A stretch of 60,095 nt of DNA, taken from the NCBI GenBank assembly GCA_018714485.1, contig DVNJ01000006.1, positions 1-60,095 on the forward strand, written 5' to 3'. Position numbers and translations under genes: made by a program. The DNA is from Candidatus Caccalectryoclostridium excrementigallinarum (GTDB lineage: Bacteria; Bacillota; Clostridia; Christensenellales; UBA3700). Positions 33,487 to 42,134 of the stretch are shown one piece after another; the stretch's first letter is position 1, and every line of letters begins with the position of its first letter. The notes under the pieces were generated by a model. The model was given only the letters and a program-made list of their open reading frames with translations, searched no databases and was not told the origin of the DNA.

Positions 33487-34230
33487 ACAAATCGCGGGGA
33501 GCGCGACGCGGCGCGCTTAATGTCCCGAGCGGCGCGGCAATATCAATAAGCGATAGCGTGCCGCGCCACTACGGACGTGAAATTTTTTCTGCCGAACATG
33601 CGCTATGCGGGCACGCGGCAGAGAGCGCCTTTACGCGCGCCTTTGAACAAATGCATCGCCCTCCCACGCACCCTTATAGACGCCTATTCGGCATAAATGT
33701 GATCAAGATAGGCGTCACTATAACAAAATCACAATATGCGAACATATCTTCCGCGCAAAAGTGAAATGTTTTTGCCTTGGCAAAAACGTGAAATGCGGCA
33801 GCGTGACGCTGCACCCCGATACGCTTCGTATTCACAAAAAGCAATGGCAAAGCATAGCTCTTCGCACAAATATTGTAAATGGATAAGCGAACATATCTTT
33901 CGTATAAAAGTGAAATGTTTGCTCATACAGCCGCAAAGCGGCGCATCGCAAACGTTACGGCTGCCTACGGCGCTATTTGACTGCTATATCCGCGCAACTA
34001 AACAACAAGTCGAAACTTTTGAATATATCTTCCTCTTCTCTTTTTCTCTCATTTCTCACTTTTTTTCACTTCTCTCATCTTCTTCAATAACTCTCACTTA
34101 TATAATTATGTTTTAGCCATATTTTGGCTACAACGCATTGAGAGACGTTTGCGTTTTTATTTCAACAGAGTATAACCATGTGACAAAACGAAGTGTGATA
34201 AAGCGCGGCAAAATCACACTTTTGCAAGCG
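33487..34230. repeat. Gene-free hairpin-rich region with GTGAAATG-separated stems and a 34-bp direct repeat
   Basis: No convincing gene lies here. Hairpins of differing sequence follow one another: GGCGCGGCA/TGCCGCGCC (33531-33567), CTGCCG/CGGCAG (around 33588-33632), GACGCCTAT/ATAGGCGTC (33679-33716), a stem TTTTTGCC-TTGG-CAAAAA after a GTGAAATG at 33761, and GCAGCG/CGCTGC after another GTGAAATG. A 34-bp segment beginning GCGAACATATCTT occurs at 33738 and again at 33887 with four mismatches, both ending in AAAAGTGAAATGTTT. The stretch is more AT-rich than its surroundings. Confidence 0.65.
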
Positions 34231-34640
34231 TTACCTCTAAAATGCGCCGTGCGCATTTTCCGAACGAGTGCGACTTGTCGCGCGAGCGAGGGCGGAAAAT
34301 GTGAATTTTTGCGGGTAAGGCGAGCACGAAACCTTGACACTCTCCCGCAAAAAGAGAGAAAACCACGTCTCAAGAAAACGATCTTGCGGCGAAACAGAGT
34401 TCCGCCGCAACGCGCAATAGTGCGCCCTGTCCGCTAAGTCGTTTTCGAATGGCGGGATTGTCGCTGATTTTCCCGCCACCGAAAACCACGCTTTTCGGTG
34501 AGCGCACTTTAAGCAAGGCGGCTGCCTTGCACGGAGCGCAGCGTAGGCGGAAAGGGGTGAATTTCCGCGGAAAAGGCGAGCCGTGCTCTCGCACAACTCG
34601 CCGCGGAAAAAGGGGAAAACAGCAGCGGAGCGTGTTGGGT
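34230..34640. repeat. Two diverged copies of a structured non-coding repeat
   Basis: Copy A (about 34230-34370) and copy B (about 34490-34620) share in order GCGCA-TTT, GGCGGAAA, TGAATTT, GCGG, AAGGCGAGC, CTC-CCGC, AAAA-AGAGG/GAGAG and GAAAAC. Copy B folds into a stem TTTCCGCGG...CCGCGGAAA with an inner GGCGAG/CTCGCC. No frame in it looks coding. The gap between gpmI and tpiA thus holds repeats and hairpins but no gene. Confidence 0.5.
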
Positions 34641-34659
34641 TTTCCCCTCAAGCAAGCGA

Positions 34660-34703
34660 AAAACGAAAAGGCAGACGCGGCTTGTGCCGCACCTGCCCTT
34701 TTC
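34660..34703 (-). terminator. Intrinsic terminator of tpiA
   Basis: Minus-strand hairpin: AAAAGGGCAGGTGCGGC pairs with GCCGCGTCTGCCTTTT around ACAA, followed by a T-rich run. Confidence 0.85.
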
Positions 34704-34726
34704 CTTTTTGTTTTTCGCTTATTAAG

Positions 34727-35479
34727 TTAAGCGTTATATTTGACCACCTGCGAAAAATCCACAGCCTTCAACGACGCTCCGCCGATAAGACCGCCGTCGA
34801 TCTGAGGCATTGCCATAAGCTCTTTGGCGTTCTTGGGGTTCATGGAGCCGCCGTATTGGATACGGATGCCGTCGGCGCACTTTTCGCAATAGAGCTTGGC
34901 GATCGTGCCGCGAATGATGGTGATGGTGTCGTTGGCGTCCTGAGCGGTCGCGGTCTTGCCCGTGCCGATAGCCCAGACGGGTTCGTAGGCGATGACGATG
35001 TTTTTGAGTTCGTCCTTGTCGATGTCCTTGAACGCCTCCGTCGTCTGGCGCACCAAGACTTCTTCGACCTTTCCGCCCTCGCGCTCTTCGAGCGTTTCGC
35101 CCACGCAGATGATGGGTTTAAGCCCGTGCGCCAAAGCCGCCTTCACGCGCATATTGACCGTCTGATCGGTCTCGCCGAAATACTGACGGCGCTCGGAGTG
35201 TCCGATGATGACGTATTCCACGCCCTGCTCTTTGAGCATATCCGCGGAGATCTCGCCCGTGAACGCGCCTTTCTCAGCCCAGTGCACGTTTTCCGCGCCC
35301 AAATGGATATTGGTGCCCTTGATAGCGTCGCCCGCCGCCCAAATGGAGGTGTAAGGCACGCAGATGACCACTTCCGCCTCGGCGTCTTTGACGAGGGGGA
35401 CGAGATCGTTCAAAAGCGCATAGGTCTGCGCCTTGGTGTTGTTCATTTTCCAGTTGCCCGCAATGATAGGTCTTCTCAT
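34727..35479 (-). CDS. tpiA: Triosephosphate isomerase
   Basis: A 250-residue TIM-barrel enzyme interconverting dihydroxyacetone phosphate and glyceraldehyde-3-phosphate. Active-site elements: Asn and Lys in AGNWKMN (residues 6-12), His in IIGHSERR (near 94) and Glu in [14 protein letters not shown] (near 165). It lies 18 nt downstream of pgk and is probably cotranscribed. Confidence 0.97.
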   Translation of the reverse strand: MRRPIIAGNWKMNNTKAQTYALLNDLVPLVKDAEAEVVICVPYTSIWAAGDAIKGTNIHLGAENVHWAEKGAFTGEISADMLKEQGVEYVIIGHSERRQYFGETDQTVNMRVKAALAHGLKPIICVGETLEEREGGKVEEVLVRQTTEAFKDIDKDELKNIVIAYEPVWAIGTGKTATAQDANDTITIIRGTIAKLYCEKCADGIRIQYGGSMNPKNAKELMAMPQIDGGLIGGASLKAVDFSQVVKYNA

Positions 35480-35497
35480 TTTATTACCTCTTTTATA

Positions 35498-36817
35498 TCA
35501 GTCTTTGTCGTTGAGGCAGGCGATGCCGGGGAGCACCTTGCCTTCGAACAGCTCCAGGGAAGCGCCGCCGCCCGTGGAGATATGCGTCATCTTGTCCGCA
35601 AAGCCGAGCTGCTTGACCGCAGCCGCAGAATCGCCGCCGCCGATGATGGTCGTGGCGTCCTCCGCCTCGGACATAGCCTTCGCCACGGCGATCGTACCCA
35701 CGGCGAGCTGAGGATTCTCGAACACGCCCATAGGTCCGTTCCAGATGACCGTCTTGGCGGTCTTGATGACCTCGGCGAACTTCTCGCAGGTCTTGGGACC
35801 GATGTCGAGCCCCATCTTGTCGGCGGGGATATTGTCCGCGTCGCAGGTGCCCGTGACTATCTCGGCGTCGATGGGATCGGGGAACGCCGCGGCATAAGTC
35901 GTGTCTTCGGGCAGATAAATGGTCTTGCCCAGCTCGTCGGCTTTGGCGAGCATGTTCTTGCAATAATCTATCTTGGAGTCGTCCACGAGCGAGGTGCCCA
36001 CTTCGCAGCCCTTGGCTTTGAGGAAGGTATACGCCATGCCGCCGCCGATGATCAGGCTGTCGCACTTTTCAAGCAGATTGGAGATGACGTTGAGCTTGTC
36101 CGCGACCTTGGCGCCGCCCAGCACCGCCACGAAAGGACGGACGGGATTTTCGAGCGCGTCCGCCATGACGGAAAGCTCTTTTTCGATGAGGAATCCGCAT
36201 ACGGCGGTCTTGACAAAGCCATATTCCACTATGCCCGCAGTGGAAGCATGCGAACGGTGAGCCGTTCCGAAAGCGTCGTTGACGAAGATGTCGCAGAAGG
36301 AGGCGAGCTTACGGCAGAATTCCTTGTCGTTGCCCTCTTCTTCCACATGGAAACGCGTGTTTTCCAAAAGCACGCATTCGCCTTCCTTGCAAGCCTCGAC
36401 TTTCGCCTGAGCGTCGGGACCGACCACGTCTTTGGCAAAAGCGACCTTGCCGTCCAAAAGCTCGTTGAGCCTGTCGGCGACGGGCTTCAAGGTGAACTTC
36501 ACGGGATCTTCCGCCAGCGCCTTGGTGACGGCTTTGGCGGTCGCGGCGCCGCGCTCTTCTTCGGGCAGGGCTTCGATCGCCTTCTTTTCTTTCTTGTTCA
36601 GCTTGATGTTGTCGCTGAAAATGCCGTGCGGCTTGCCAAGATGGGAGCAAAGAATGACCTTCGCGCCGTGTTCCATCAGATATTGAATGGTGGGAAGAGC
36701 GCCCATTATACGGTTGTCGTCCGTGATAACGCCGTTCTTCATGGGCACGTTGAAGTCGCACCTGACCAGGCAGCGCTTGCCTTGCACGTCTACGTCTCTT
36801 ACGGTTTTCTTGTTCAT
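35498..36817 (-). CDS. pgk: Phosphoglycerate kinase with an internal insertion
   Basis: A 439-residue glycolytic kinase; most are about 395-400. Family motifs are present: RCDFNVP near residue 19, HLGKP near 60, and the C-terminal [13 protein letters not shown] and [14 protein letters not shown]. About 30-40 extra residues (region around [18 protein letters not shown]) lie in the N-terminal domain after HLGKP. The ATG at 36817 has AAGGAG upstream, and the longer frame is rejected. First gene of pgk-tpiA. Confidence 0.95.
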   Translation of the reverse strand: MNKKTVRDVDVQGKRCLVRCDFNVPMKNGVITDDNRIMGALPTIQYLMEHGAKVILCSHLGKPHGIFSDNIKLNKKEKKAIEALPEEERGAATAKAVTKALAEDPVKFTLKPVADRLNELLDGKVAFAKDVVGPDAQAKVEACKEGECVLLENTRFHVEEEGNDKEFCRKLASFCDIFVNDAFGTAHRSHASTAGIVEYGFVKTAVCGFLIEKELSVMADALENPVRPFVAVLGGAKVADKLNVISNLLEKCDSLIIGGGMAYTFLKAKGCEVGTSLVDDSKIDYCKNMLAKADELGKTIYLPEDTTYAAAFPDPIDAEIVTGTCDADNIPADKMGLDIGPKTCEKFAEVIKTAKTVIWNGPMGVFENPQLAVGTIAVAKAMSEAEDATTIIGGGDSAAAVKQLGFADKMTHISTGGGASLELFEGKVLPGIACLNDKD

Positions 36818-36860
36818 AATTAAACTCCTTTTTTGAAGTAGAAGACTTTTCGTCCCTGTC

Positions 36861-36890
36861 ATTATATCACGCCTGCGCAAAGTAAGTAAA
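36861..36890 (-). promoter_or_regulatory. Promoter of pgk-tpiA
   Basis: Minus strand: -10 TATAAT (36861-36866) with a -35-like TTTACT (36885-36890) at 18-bp spacing. Confidence 0.6.
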
Positions 36891-36964
36891 GTTTTTTTGC
36901 AAATTTTACTTTTATTGCCGCCCGCGCCGCCGCCTCGCTCTTTGCCGCCCGCAAAAAAGCGGTC

Positions 36965-36993
36965 TTGCCTTTTTGGAAAATGTATGTTATAAT
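36965..36993 (+). promoter_or_regulatory. Promoter of the alpha-L-fucosidase gene
   Basis: -35 TTGCCT (36965-36970), 17-bp spacer, -10 TATAAT (36988-36993). Confidence 0.75.
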
Positions 36994-37064
36994 TCGGGCG
37001 GAAAAGCGCGGCGAACGGAACGACAGCCGCCCTAACTATCAAAAAATCATTAAGGGAGAAAAAT

Positions 37065-38075
37065 ATGATAACGCTTTTGCCTTCAAAAGAGCCTAATAGC
37101 GTGCAGCGCGCGATGATGGCGCGCAAATACGGAATGTTCATTCATTTCGGCATCAACACCTTTTACGACACGGAATGGTCTAACGGGACTTTGGACATCA
37201 ACGGCTACAAGCCGGAGGACATCGACGCCGAAAGCTGGGTGAAAAACGCCTATGAAGCGGGCATGAATTACGTTATCCTCATCACCAAGCATCACGACGG
37301 CTTTTGCCTTTGGGACACGAAGACGACGGATTATTGCGTCGGCAACTCCCCCGTCAAGACGGACGTCGTGGCTCGGGTGGCGAAGGCGTGCGAAAAATAC
37401 GGGGTGAAGCTCGGGCTTTATTATTCGCTTTGGGACAGGCATGAAAAATGCTATAAAGACGACAAGGCATACAACGATTATATGTGCGCGCACTTAAATG
37501 AGCTTTTGGGCGGCAGATACGGAGAGATCTGCGAGCTTTGGCTGGACGGAGCCTGGGACAAATATCCGAAGCAATGGGACATTCCCCGCCTTTACGACCT
37601 CACGCACTCCTTGCAGGAAAATTGCGCCATGGCGGTGAACCTCACCATCGGCAAGAGCCTTTTCAAGCTCGCGGGCGCGCGCTTCCGCCCTCACCGCTAT
37701 AAGCAGGGCATGCCCATCAGATACTTCCCTTCCGACTTCCGTCTTTGGGACCCTTTCTTCACGCGCGCGGACGACCCCAAACTCTATTCCCACGGCGGCA
37801 AGCTTTATTATCTCCCCTTCGAGGCGACCATCTGCATACGCAACATGCGCAACTGGTTTTGGGATCCGCATTACACCAAGGACAGGCTGGTGGGCGCGGA
37901 GTTCATCGCGGAAAAATACCGCCTGCTCACCCAAAGCGGCAACACTCTCGTGGTGAACGTGGCTCCGAACACCGCGGGCAGGCAGGAACAGGAGGACATC
38001 GACTGCCTGATGAAGGCTGCGGAGATCTTGGGGATAAGAAGAGACGCGGGCGCGCTTTTGCGCAAAAACGTCTGA
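37065..38075 (+). CDS. Alpha-L-fucosidase (GH29)
   Basis: A 336-residue glycoside hydrolase of family GH29, essentially only the catalytic barrel. The N-terminal [13 protein letters not shown], the KHHDGFCLW motif (near residues 85-93) and the nucleophile Asp in ELWLDGAWD (near 160) are diagnostic. There is no signal peptide, so it is cytoplasmic and would act on imported fucosyl-oligosaccharides. GGGAG precedes the ATG. An acid/base residue cannot be assigned with confidence. Confidence 0.88.
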   Translation: MITLLPSKEPNSVQRAMMARKYGMFIHFGINTFYDTEWSNGTLDINGYKPEDIDAESWVKNAYEAGMNYVILITKHHDGFCLWDTKTTDYCVGNSPVKTDVVARVAKACEKYGVKLGLYYSLWDRHEKCYKDDKAYNDYMCAHLNELLGGRYGEICELWLDGAWDKYPKQWDIPRLYDLTHSLQENCAMAVNLTIGKSLFKLAGARFRPHRYKQGMPIRYFPSDFRLWDPFFTRADDPKLYSHGGKLYYLPFEATICIRNMRNWFWDPHYTKDRLVGAEFIAEKYRLLTQSGNTLVVNVAPNTAGRQEQEDIDCLMKAAEILGIRRDAGALLRKNV

Positions 38076-38188
38076 ATCGGCTTTTTAGCGCCGCTCTATC
38101 CGAAAATACGGCGCGCTCTCCTTACTTTTTCAAGGAGCGCGCGCCGAAAAAAGCGGAAAAATTTTTTTGTTTCCCCTCTTTTCATCGC

Positions 38189-38218
38189 TTTACATACACG
38201 CGCGCGAGGTGCTATAAT
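38189..38218 (+). promoter_or_regulatory. Promoter of purF
   Basis: -35 TTTACA (38189-38194), 18-bp spacer, -10 TATAAT (38213-38218). No purine riboswitch or other structured leader is visible. Confidence 0.7.
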
Positions 38219-38246
38219 CTTCTTGTTTTTTCGGGAGGACATTTTT

Positions 38247-39650
38247 ATGGCACTTAAAGAAGAATGCGGCGTGTTCGGTTACTATTCCACCGAAGACAGA
38301 CCCAACATCGCAAAAACCGTTTACTACGGGCTTTTCGCCCTCCAGCACCGCGGTCAGGAAGCCTGCGGTATCGCCGTCAATAAGGACAGGATCATCACTT
38401 GCAAAAAGGATCTCGGTCTTGTCGCGGACGTCTTTTCCGACGCGGACCTCTCCGCCATGCCCGGCAGCATTTCGTTGGGACACGTCCGCTATTCCACCGT
38501 CGGCAGCAACACCCGCGAAAACGCCCAGCCGCTTTTCGTTTCCTACGTCAAAGGAACGCTCGCGATCGCGCATAACGGCACCATCTTCAACGCCGACGAA
38601 CTGCGCAGAGAGCTTGAGGCGGAAGGCGCGCTCTTCCATTCCACCAACGACACCGAGATCATCGCCTACCTCATCGCCAAGGCGCGCATCAACTGCCCCA
38701 GCGTCGAGGAAGCGATCGCCAAGGTCATGCCCAGACTGAGAGGTTCTTATTCCATGCTGGTCATGAGCCCCACCAAGCTCATCGCCGTGCGCGATCCCTT
38801 CGGTATCCGCCCTCTTTGCATGGGCAGGATAGGCGAAGATTACGTCTTTGCCTCCGAGACCTGCGCTCTCGACACGGTCGGCGCCGAGCTTGTGCGCGAC
38901 GTCAAGCCGGGCGAGATCATCACCCTTCATCACGGAAAGTTCACCTCGGACGAGAGATTTTGCTCGGCAAACACGGGCGCGTGCATTTTCGAGCACATCT
39001 ATTTCGCCCGCCCCGACAGCGTCATCGACGGTCAGTCCGTCAACGAATCGCGCGTGCTCACGGGTAAGCTTTTGGCAAAGCAGCACCCCGTCGACGCGGA
39101 CTTGGTAATCGGCGTCCCCGACAGCGGTCTTTCCAGCGCCATCGGTTACAGCATGGGCAGCGGCATCCCCTTCGGCTTGGGACTTGTCAAAAACAGATAT
39201 ATCGGCAGGACGTTCATTCAGCCCTCGCAGTCGCAGCGCGAACGCAGCGTCGCGCTCAAGCTCAACGTGCTCAAAAGCAACGTCGCGGGCAAGCGCGTGA
39301 TCATGGTCGACGACTCGATCGTGCGCGGCACGACCATCGCCAACATCGTCAAGCTGCTCAAAAAAGCGGGCGCAACGCAAGTTCATGTGCGTATCGCCTC
39401 GCCTAAGTTCCTCTATCCCTGCTATTTCGGCACGGACGTCCCCGACCGCGACCAGCTCGCTTGCTGCAAATATACGGACGAAGAGCTTTTGAAGAAGATA
39501 GACGCCGATTCGCTCGGCTTCCTCGACGTGAACACGCTCGACGAGATCGTCCCCAACGCCAAGGTCAAGTTCTGCAAGGGCTGCTTCACGGGCAAATATC
39601 CCGACTGCCCCGCGGCAGGCAAGGCGCAAAAGAACGTCTTCGAAAAATAA
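38247..39650 (+). CDS. purF: Amidophosphoribosyltransferase
   Basis: A 467-residue enzyme for the first committed step of purine synthesis, PRPP plus glutamine to phosphoribosylamine. The start at 38247 (GGGAGG upstream) gives a short propeptide MALKEE before the glutaminase nucleophile Cys7. The PRPP-binding motif VIMVDDSIVRGTT is near residue 352. Cys residues in CKGCFTGKYPDC near the C-terminus match the Fe-S type found in Firmicutes. Stands alone, followed by a terminator. Confidence 0.96.
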   Translation: MALKEECGVFGYYSTEDRPNIAKTVYYGLFALQHRGQEACGIAVNKDRIITCKKDLGLVADVFSDADLSAMPGSISLGHVRYSTVGSNTRENAQPLFVSYVKGTLAIAHNGTIFNADELRRELEAEGALFHSTNDTEIIAYLIAKARINCPSVEEAIAKVMPRLRGSYSMLVMSPTKLIAVRDPFGIRPLCMGRIGEDYVFASETCALDTVGAELVRDVKPGEIITLHHGKFTSDERFCSANTGACIFEHIYFARPDSVIDGQSVNESRVLTGKLLAKQHPVDADLVIGVPDSGLSSAIGYSMGSGIPFGLGLVKNRYIGRTFIQPSQSQRERSVALKLNVLKSNVAGKRVIMVDDSIVRGTTIANIVKLLKKAGATQVHVRIASPKFLYPCYFGTDVPDRDQLACCKYTDEELLKKIDADSLGFLDVNTLDEIVPNAKVKFCKGCFTGKYPDCPAAGKAQKNVFEK

Positions 39651-39664
39651 AACCCGCTATCATC

Positions 39665-39694
39665 GCCCGCTCGATCGCCGAGCGGGCTTTTTTT
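39665..39694 (+). terminator. Intrinsic terminator of purF
   Basis: GCCCGCTCG (39665-39673), loop ATCGC, CGAGCGGGC (39679-39687), seven T. Confidence 0.92.
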
Positions 39695-39773
39695 ATGCCA
39701 AGACGCCGCGCGCTTTAAGCGGAACTTGATTTTTCCTCTTCTCTCCCTTTCCGCATTATGATATAATAAGGTT

Positions 39774-39796
39774 GTGACATAACTTTATGGACACTA
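39774..39796 (+). repeat. Left inverted repeat of defence island 1
   Basis: The reverse complement of this stretch matches 45673-45694 at 18 of 22 positions, sharing the core AGTGTCCATAAA and the end GTCA. The two copies face each other across about 5.9 kb that includes a recombinase remnant and the whole restriction-modification cluster. This has the look of transposon ends, but no transposase gene is inside. Confidence 0.6.
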
Positions 39797-39820
39797 TCTG
39801 ATAGAGAGCGTGAACGGGCA

Positions 39821-39862
39821 GAAAATAAGCGTATGAGTCGGTCAAACCCATACGCTTTTCGC
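39821..39862. terminator. Hairpin after the recombinase remnant
   Basis: AAGCGTATG (39827-39835) pairs with CATACGCTT (39849-39857); T-rich tracts lie on both sides, so it could terminate either strand. Confidence 0.6.
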
Positions 39863-40233
39863 TATTTTTTAAGTTTATGACGCAGGACGGAAGCAATATC
39901 GACTTTATAGACGATATCTATTTCACGCTCTTTGCCTGTATGTTTCGGATGACCGCCGACTATTATTCGGTCTATCAATTCGTAGCACATCTCGCGGGTA
40001 AGTTCCGGCGCTTCGAGATACTTCTTGATGTTTCGTATAAAGTCATCGGCACTCTGTATCGTATTCGTTGTTTCAGTCAATCGCTCTTCAAGTTCCGTGA
40101 TTTCGTTTTCCAGATAGCTTATGAGTATTTTGGTCTCTTTCATTGCAATAAGTTCCGCCATTACCGCTACATTGTCCGGAGATATCTTCTCCGTCAAAAC
40201 CTTGTAATCCATCGTTACTTTCTTTTGTTCCAT
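39862..40233 (-). CDS. C-terminal remnant of a serine site-specific recombinase
   Basis: A 123-residue ORF from the ATG at 40233, with AGAGGTG upstream. The second half, NIKKYLEAPELTREMCYELI followed by DRIIVGG and DIVYKVDI, resembles the C-terminal (DUF4368-type) end of Firmicute serine recombinases; the first half is coiled-coil-like, as in their zinc-ribbon/coil region. The catalytic Ser domain and the zinc ribbon are absent, and none is found in neighbouring frames. It is either a decayed integrase or a separately expressed tail. It lies just inside the left boundary of island 1. Confidence 0.6.
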   Translation of the reverse strand: MEQKKVTMDYKVLTEKISPDNVAVMAELIAMKETKILISYLENEITELEERLTETTNTIQSADDFIRNIKKYLEAPELTREMCYELIDRIIVGGHPKHTGKEREIDIVYKVDIASVLRHKLKK

Positions 40234-40842
40234 TTTCTTACACCTCTTGAATTGGATTTGCCTTTTTCGGGCAAAAGGCGGAGGTGCATAGGACGGTGAA
40301 TTTCCTTTGCAATGGATATAATGTCTGCGGAAGTCAACGGGACAAAGAAAAATCGTTGCGTAGAAGTCGGGACTTTCCCCGTAAATAGTAAAAGAGCCGA
40401 GCAAGGAAATTCCTTACTCGGCTCTGAAAGTTATACTATGGGTGTTTTCAGCGACGATTTTGCGGCCGTTGACTTGCGCGAGGAGCTATGCTAACCTAAG
40501 CCTGCCGAAAGAGGCAAAATTCAAGAGGTGCAGAACGATAAAAACCAATGAAAGAAAGCCTTACGCGGCGGAAAAAGCGGCAGCCGGTCCCCCAGCGGTT
40601 TAGCGGGGACGGCTCCGCTCCGCCGCGCCTTTCGGTTTGGTTTTCCGCGTTGTTCTTGTTGCCGTTTCGCGGCGTGTGCTTGGCTGCGGCGAGCGTAGCG
40701 AGCCGCACTTGTCTATGCCAAGCACACGTTACGGTGCCAAATGAACTTTTTTAATTAAATTGTTTGGCGTAAGCTAAACTAATTAGTTGACATGCTCAAA
40801 CAAAAAGTTTATACTATATAAAAAGCATATTGGAGCGGTCAA
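40234..40842. other. Gene-free stretch with a large hairpin before restriction-modification cluster 1
   Basis: No convincing gene. AGAGCCGAG (40393-40401) pairs with CTCGGCTCT (40417-40425), and the inner AAGGAA pairs with TTCCTT, giving an almost uninterrupted 33-nt hairpin. On the minus strand it ends in TTT, terminator-like. The interval 40430-40740 holds only short ORFs without ribosome-binding sites. The end contains the operator and promoter of the XRE gene. Confidence 0.6.
40762..40815 (+). promoter_or_regulatory. Operator and promoter of restriction-modification cluster 1
   Basis: -35 TTGACA (40787-40792), 17-bp spacer, -10 TATACT (40810-40815). Just upstream, GTTTGGC-GTAA-GCTAAAC (40762-40779) is an inverted repeat with one mismatch, a plausible controller-protein site for the XRE protein encoded next. 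Confidence 0.7.
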
Positions 40843-41052
40843 ATGACTATAAGCGATGAAATACGTGTTCTATGCGCAAGGCTTAATATAAGCACAGCAG
40901 AATTAGCACGCAGACTAGGATGTTCTCCTCAAAATTTGAGTTCAAAATTGAGCAGACAAAGTTTCTCAATCCGAGACTTGGAACAAATTGCAGATGTCAC
41001 AGGAACTTCTTTTGTTAGAAAATTTGTTCTTTTGAATGGCGAAGAGATTTAA
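40843..41052 (+). CDS. XRE-family controller protein of restriction-modification cluster 1
   Basis: A 69-residue protein formed by one HTH domain (helix-turn-helix around STAELARRLGCSPQNLSSKL, residues 17-36). GGAG precedes the ATG. Its size and place immediately before methyltransferase and nuclease genes match C proteins that delay endonuclease expression. The upstream inverted repeat is a candidate autoregulatory site. AT-rich codon use differs from the host genes. Confidence 0.82.
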   Translation: MTISDEIRVLCARLNISTAELARRLGCSPQNLSSKLSRQSFSIRDLEQIADVTGTSFVRKFVLLNGEEI

Positions 41053-41067
41053 TGGGAGCAATCAAAT

Positions 41068-42123
41068 ATGACACAGTTTAAAATGGGAGAGTTGTTTTGC
41101 GGACCCGGCGGTATCGCTTATGGTGCGATAACGGCTAAAATTGCTAATCCTAATTATAAAATAATCCACCAATGGGCAACCGACTATGATAGAGATACTT
41201 GCAACACTTATATCCGAAATATCTGTCCTGATGCCCCGGAAACCGTTATCCATGAGGATATCAGAAAACTTGATTTGACATCGCTTAAGCCAATAGACGC
41301 ATTGGCCTTTGGCTTTCCCTGCAATGATTACAGTGTAGTTGGTGAACAAAAAGGCATGGATGGAGTTTATGGTCCATTATATGCCTTTGGCATTAAAGTG
41401 CTAAAACTGTATCAGCCACAATGGTTTTTAGCTGAAAATGTCGGCGGACTTAAAAATGCTGACGCTGGCCGAACCTTTACGAAAATCATCGACGAAATGC
41501 GAGAAGCAGGATATGTAGTAACTCCTCATTTGTACAAATTTGAAGAATATGGAGTTCCTCAATCAAGGCATCGTATTATTATTATAGGAATTCGCAATGA
41601 TCTTCCAGTGGCATTTAAAGTCCCGTCTCCAGCGCCTTTTGCGGGGATAGATAACTCATGCAGAACAGCCGTTGAGAATCCCCCTATACCGGCGAATGCG
41701 GCTAATAATGAGGTTACAAAGCAGTCAGATACTGTCGTTCGCAGGTTGCAATATATAAAGCCCGGCGAAAATGCATTCAATGCCGACCTGCCTGATGAAT
41801 TAAAATTAAATGTTACAGGCGCCAAAATAAGTCAAATATATAAGCGGCTTGATCCCGATAAGCCTGCTTATACCGTTACCGGAAGCGGCGGCGGCGGAAC
41901 TCATATATATCATTGGGCAGAACCTCGTGCTTTAACAAATCGTGAGCGCGCCAGACTTCAAACTTTCCCTGACAGCTATGTTTTTTCAGGATCAAAGGAA
42001 AGTGTTCGACGCCAAATCGGCATGGCTGTTCCTTGCAATGGAGCAAGGATAATTTTTGAAGCCATCCTAAATAGTTTTGCCGGGATCGATTATCCATCAG
42101 TCGAAGCAAATATTAATGAGTAG
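41068..42123 (+). CDS. DNA cytosine-5 methyltransferase (cluster 1, first)
   Basis: A 351-residue C5 methyltransferase. Motif I FCGPGGIAYG (near residue 10), catalytic motif IV GFPCNDYS with Cys at about 84, motif VI ENVGG (near 128), motif VIII QSRHRIIIIGI and motif X region GMAVPCNGARIIFEA are present. The catalytic PC is followed by Asn, not the usual Gln. Target recognition region is about 190-290. It modifies a cytosine in the target of one of the cluster's nucleases; sequence specificity unknown. Confidence 0.92.
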   Translation: MTQFKMGELFCGPGGIAYGAITAKIANPNYKIIHQWATDYDRDTCNTYIRNICPDAPETVIHEDIRKLDLTSLKPIDALAFGFPCNDYSVVGEQKGMDGVYGPLYAFGIKVLKLYQPQWFLAENVGGLKNADAGRTFTKIIDEMREAGYVVTPHLYKFEEYGVPQSRHRIIIIGIRNDLPVAFKVPSPAPFAGIDNSCRTAVENPPIPANAANNEVTKQSDTVVRRLQYIKPGENAFNADLPDELKLNVTGAKISQIYKRLDPDKPAYTVTGSGGGGTHIYHWAEPRALTNRERARLQTFPDSYVFSGSKESVRRQIGMAVPCNGARIIFEAILNSFAGIDYPSVEANINE

Positions 42124-42134
42124 GCGGAAGATGT

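Noticed and set aside
33736..34116. 126-residue ORF in the gpmI-tpiA gap
   Set aside because: It crosses hairpins and the 34-bp repeat, with no RBS and an implausible composition.
38095..38246. Purine riboswitch before purF
   Set aside because: No aptamer-like three-way junction or conserved core; only a promoter and a hairpin after the fucosidase gene.
40548..40754. 68-residue ORF before the XRE gene
   Set aside because: No RBS, no similarity to known small proteins, and it overlaps the gene-free, hairpin-bearing stretch.
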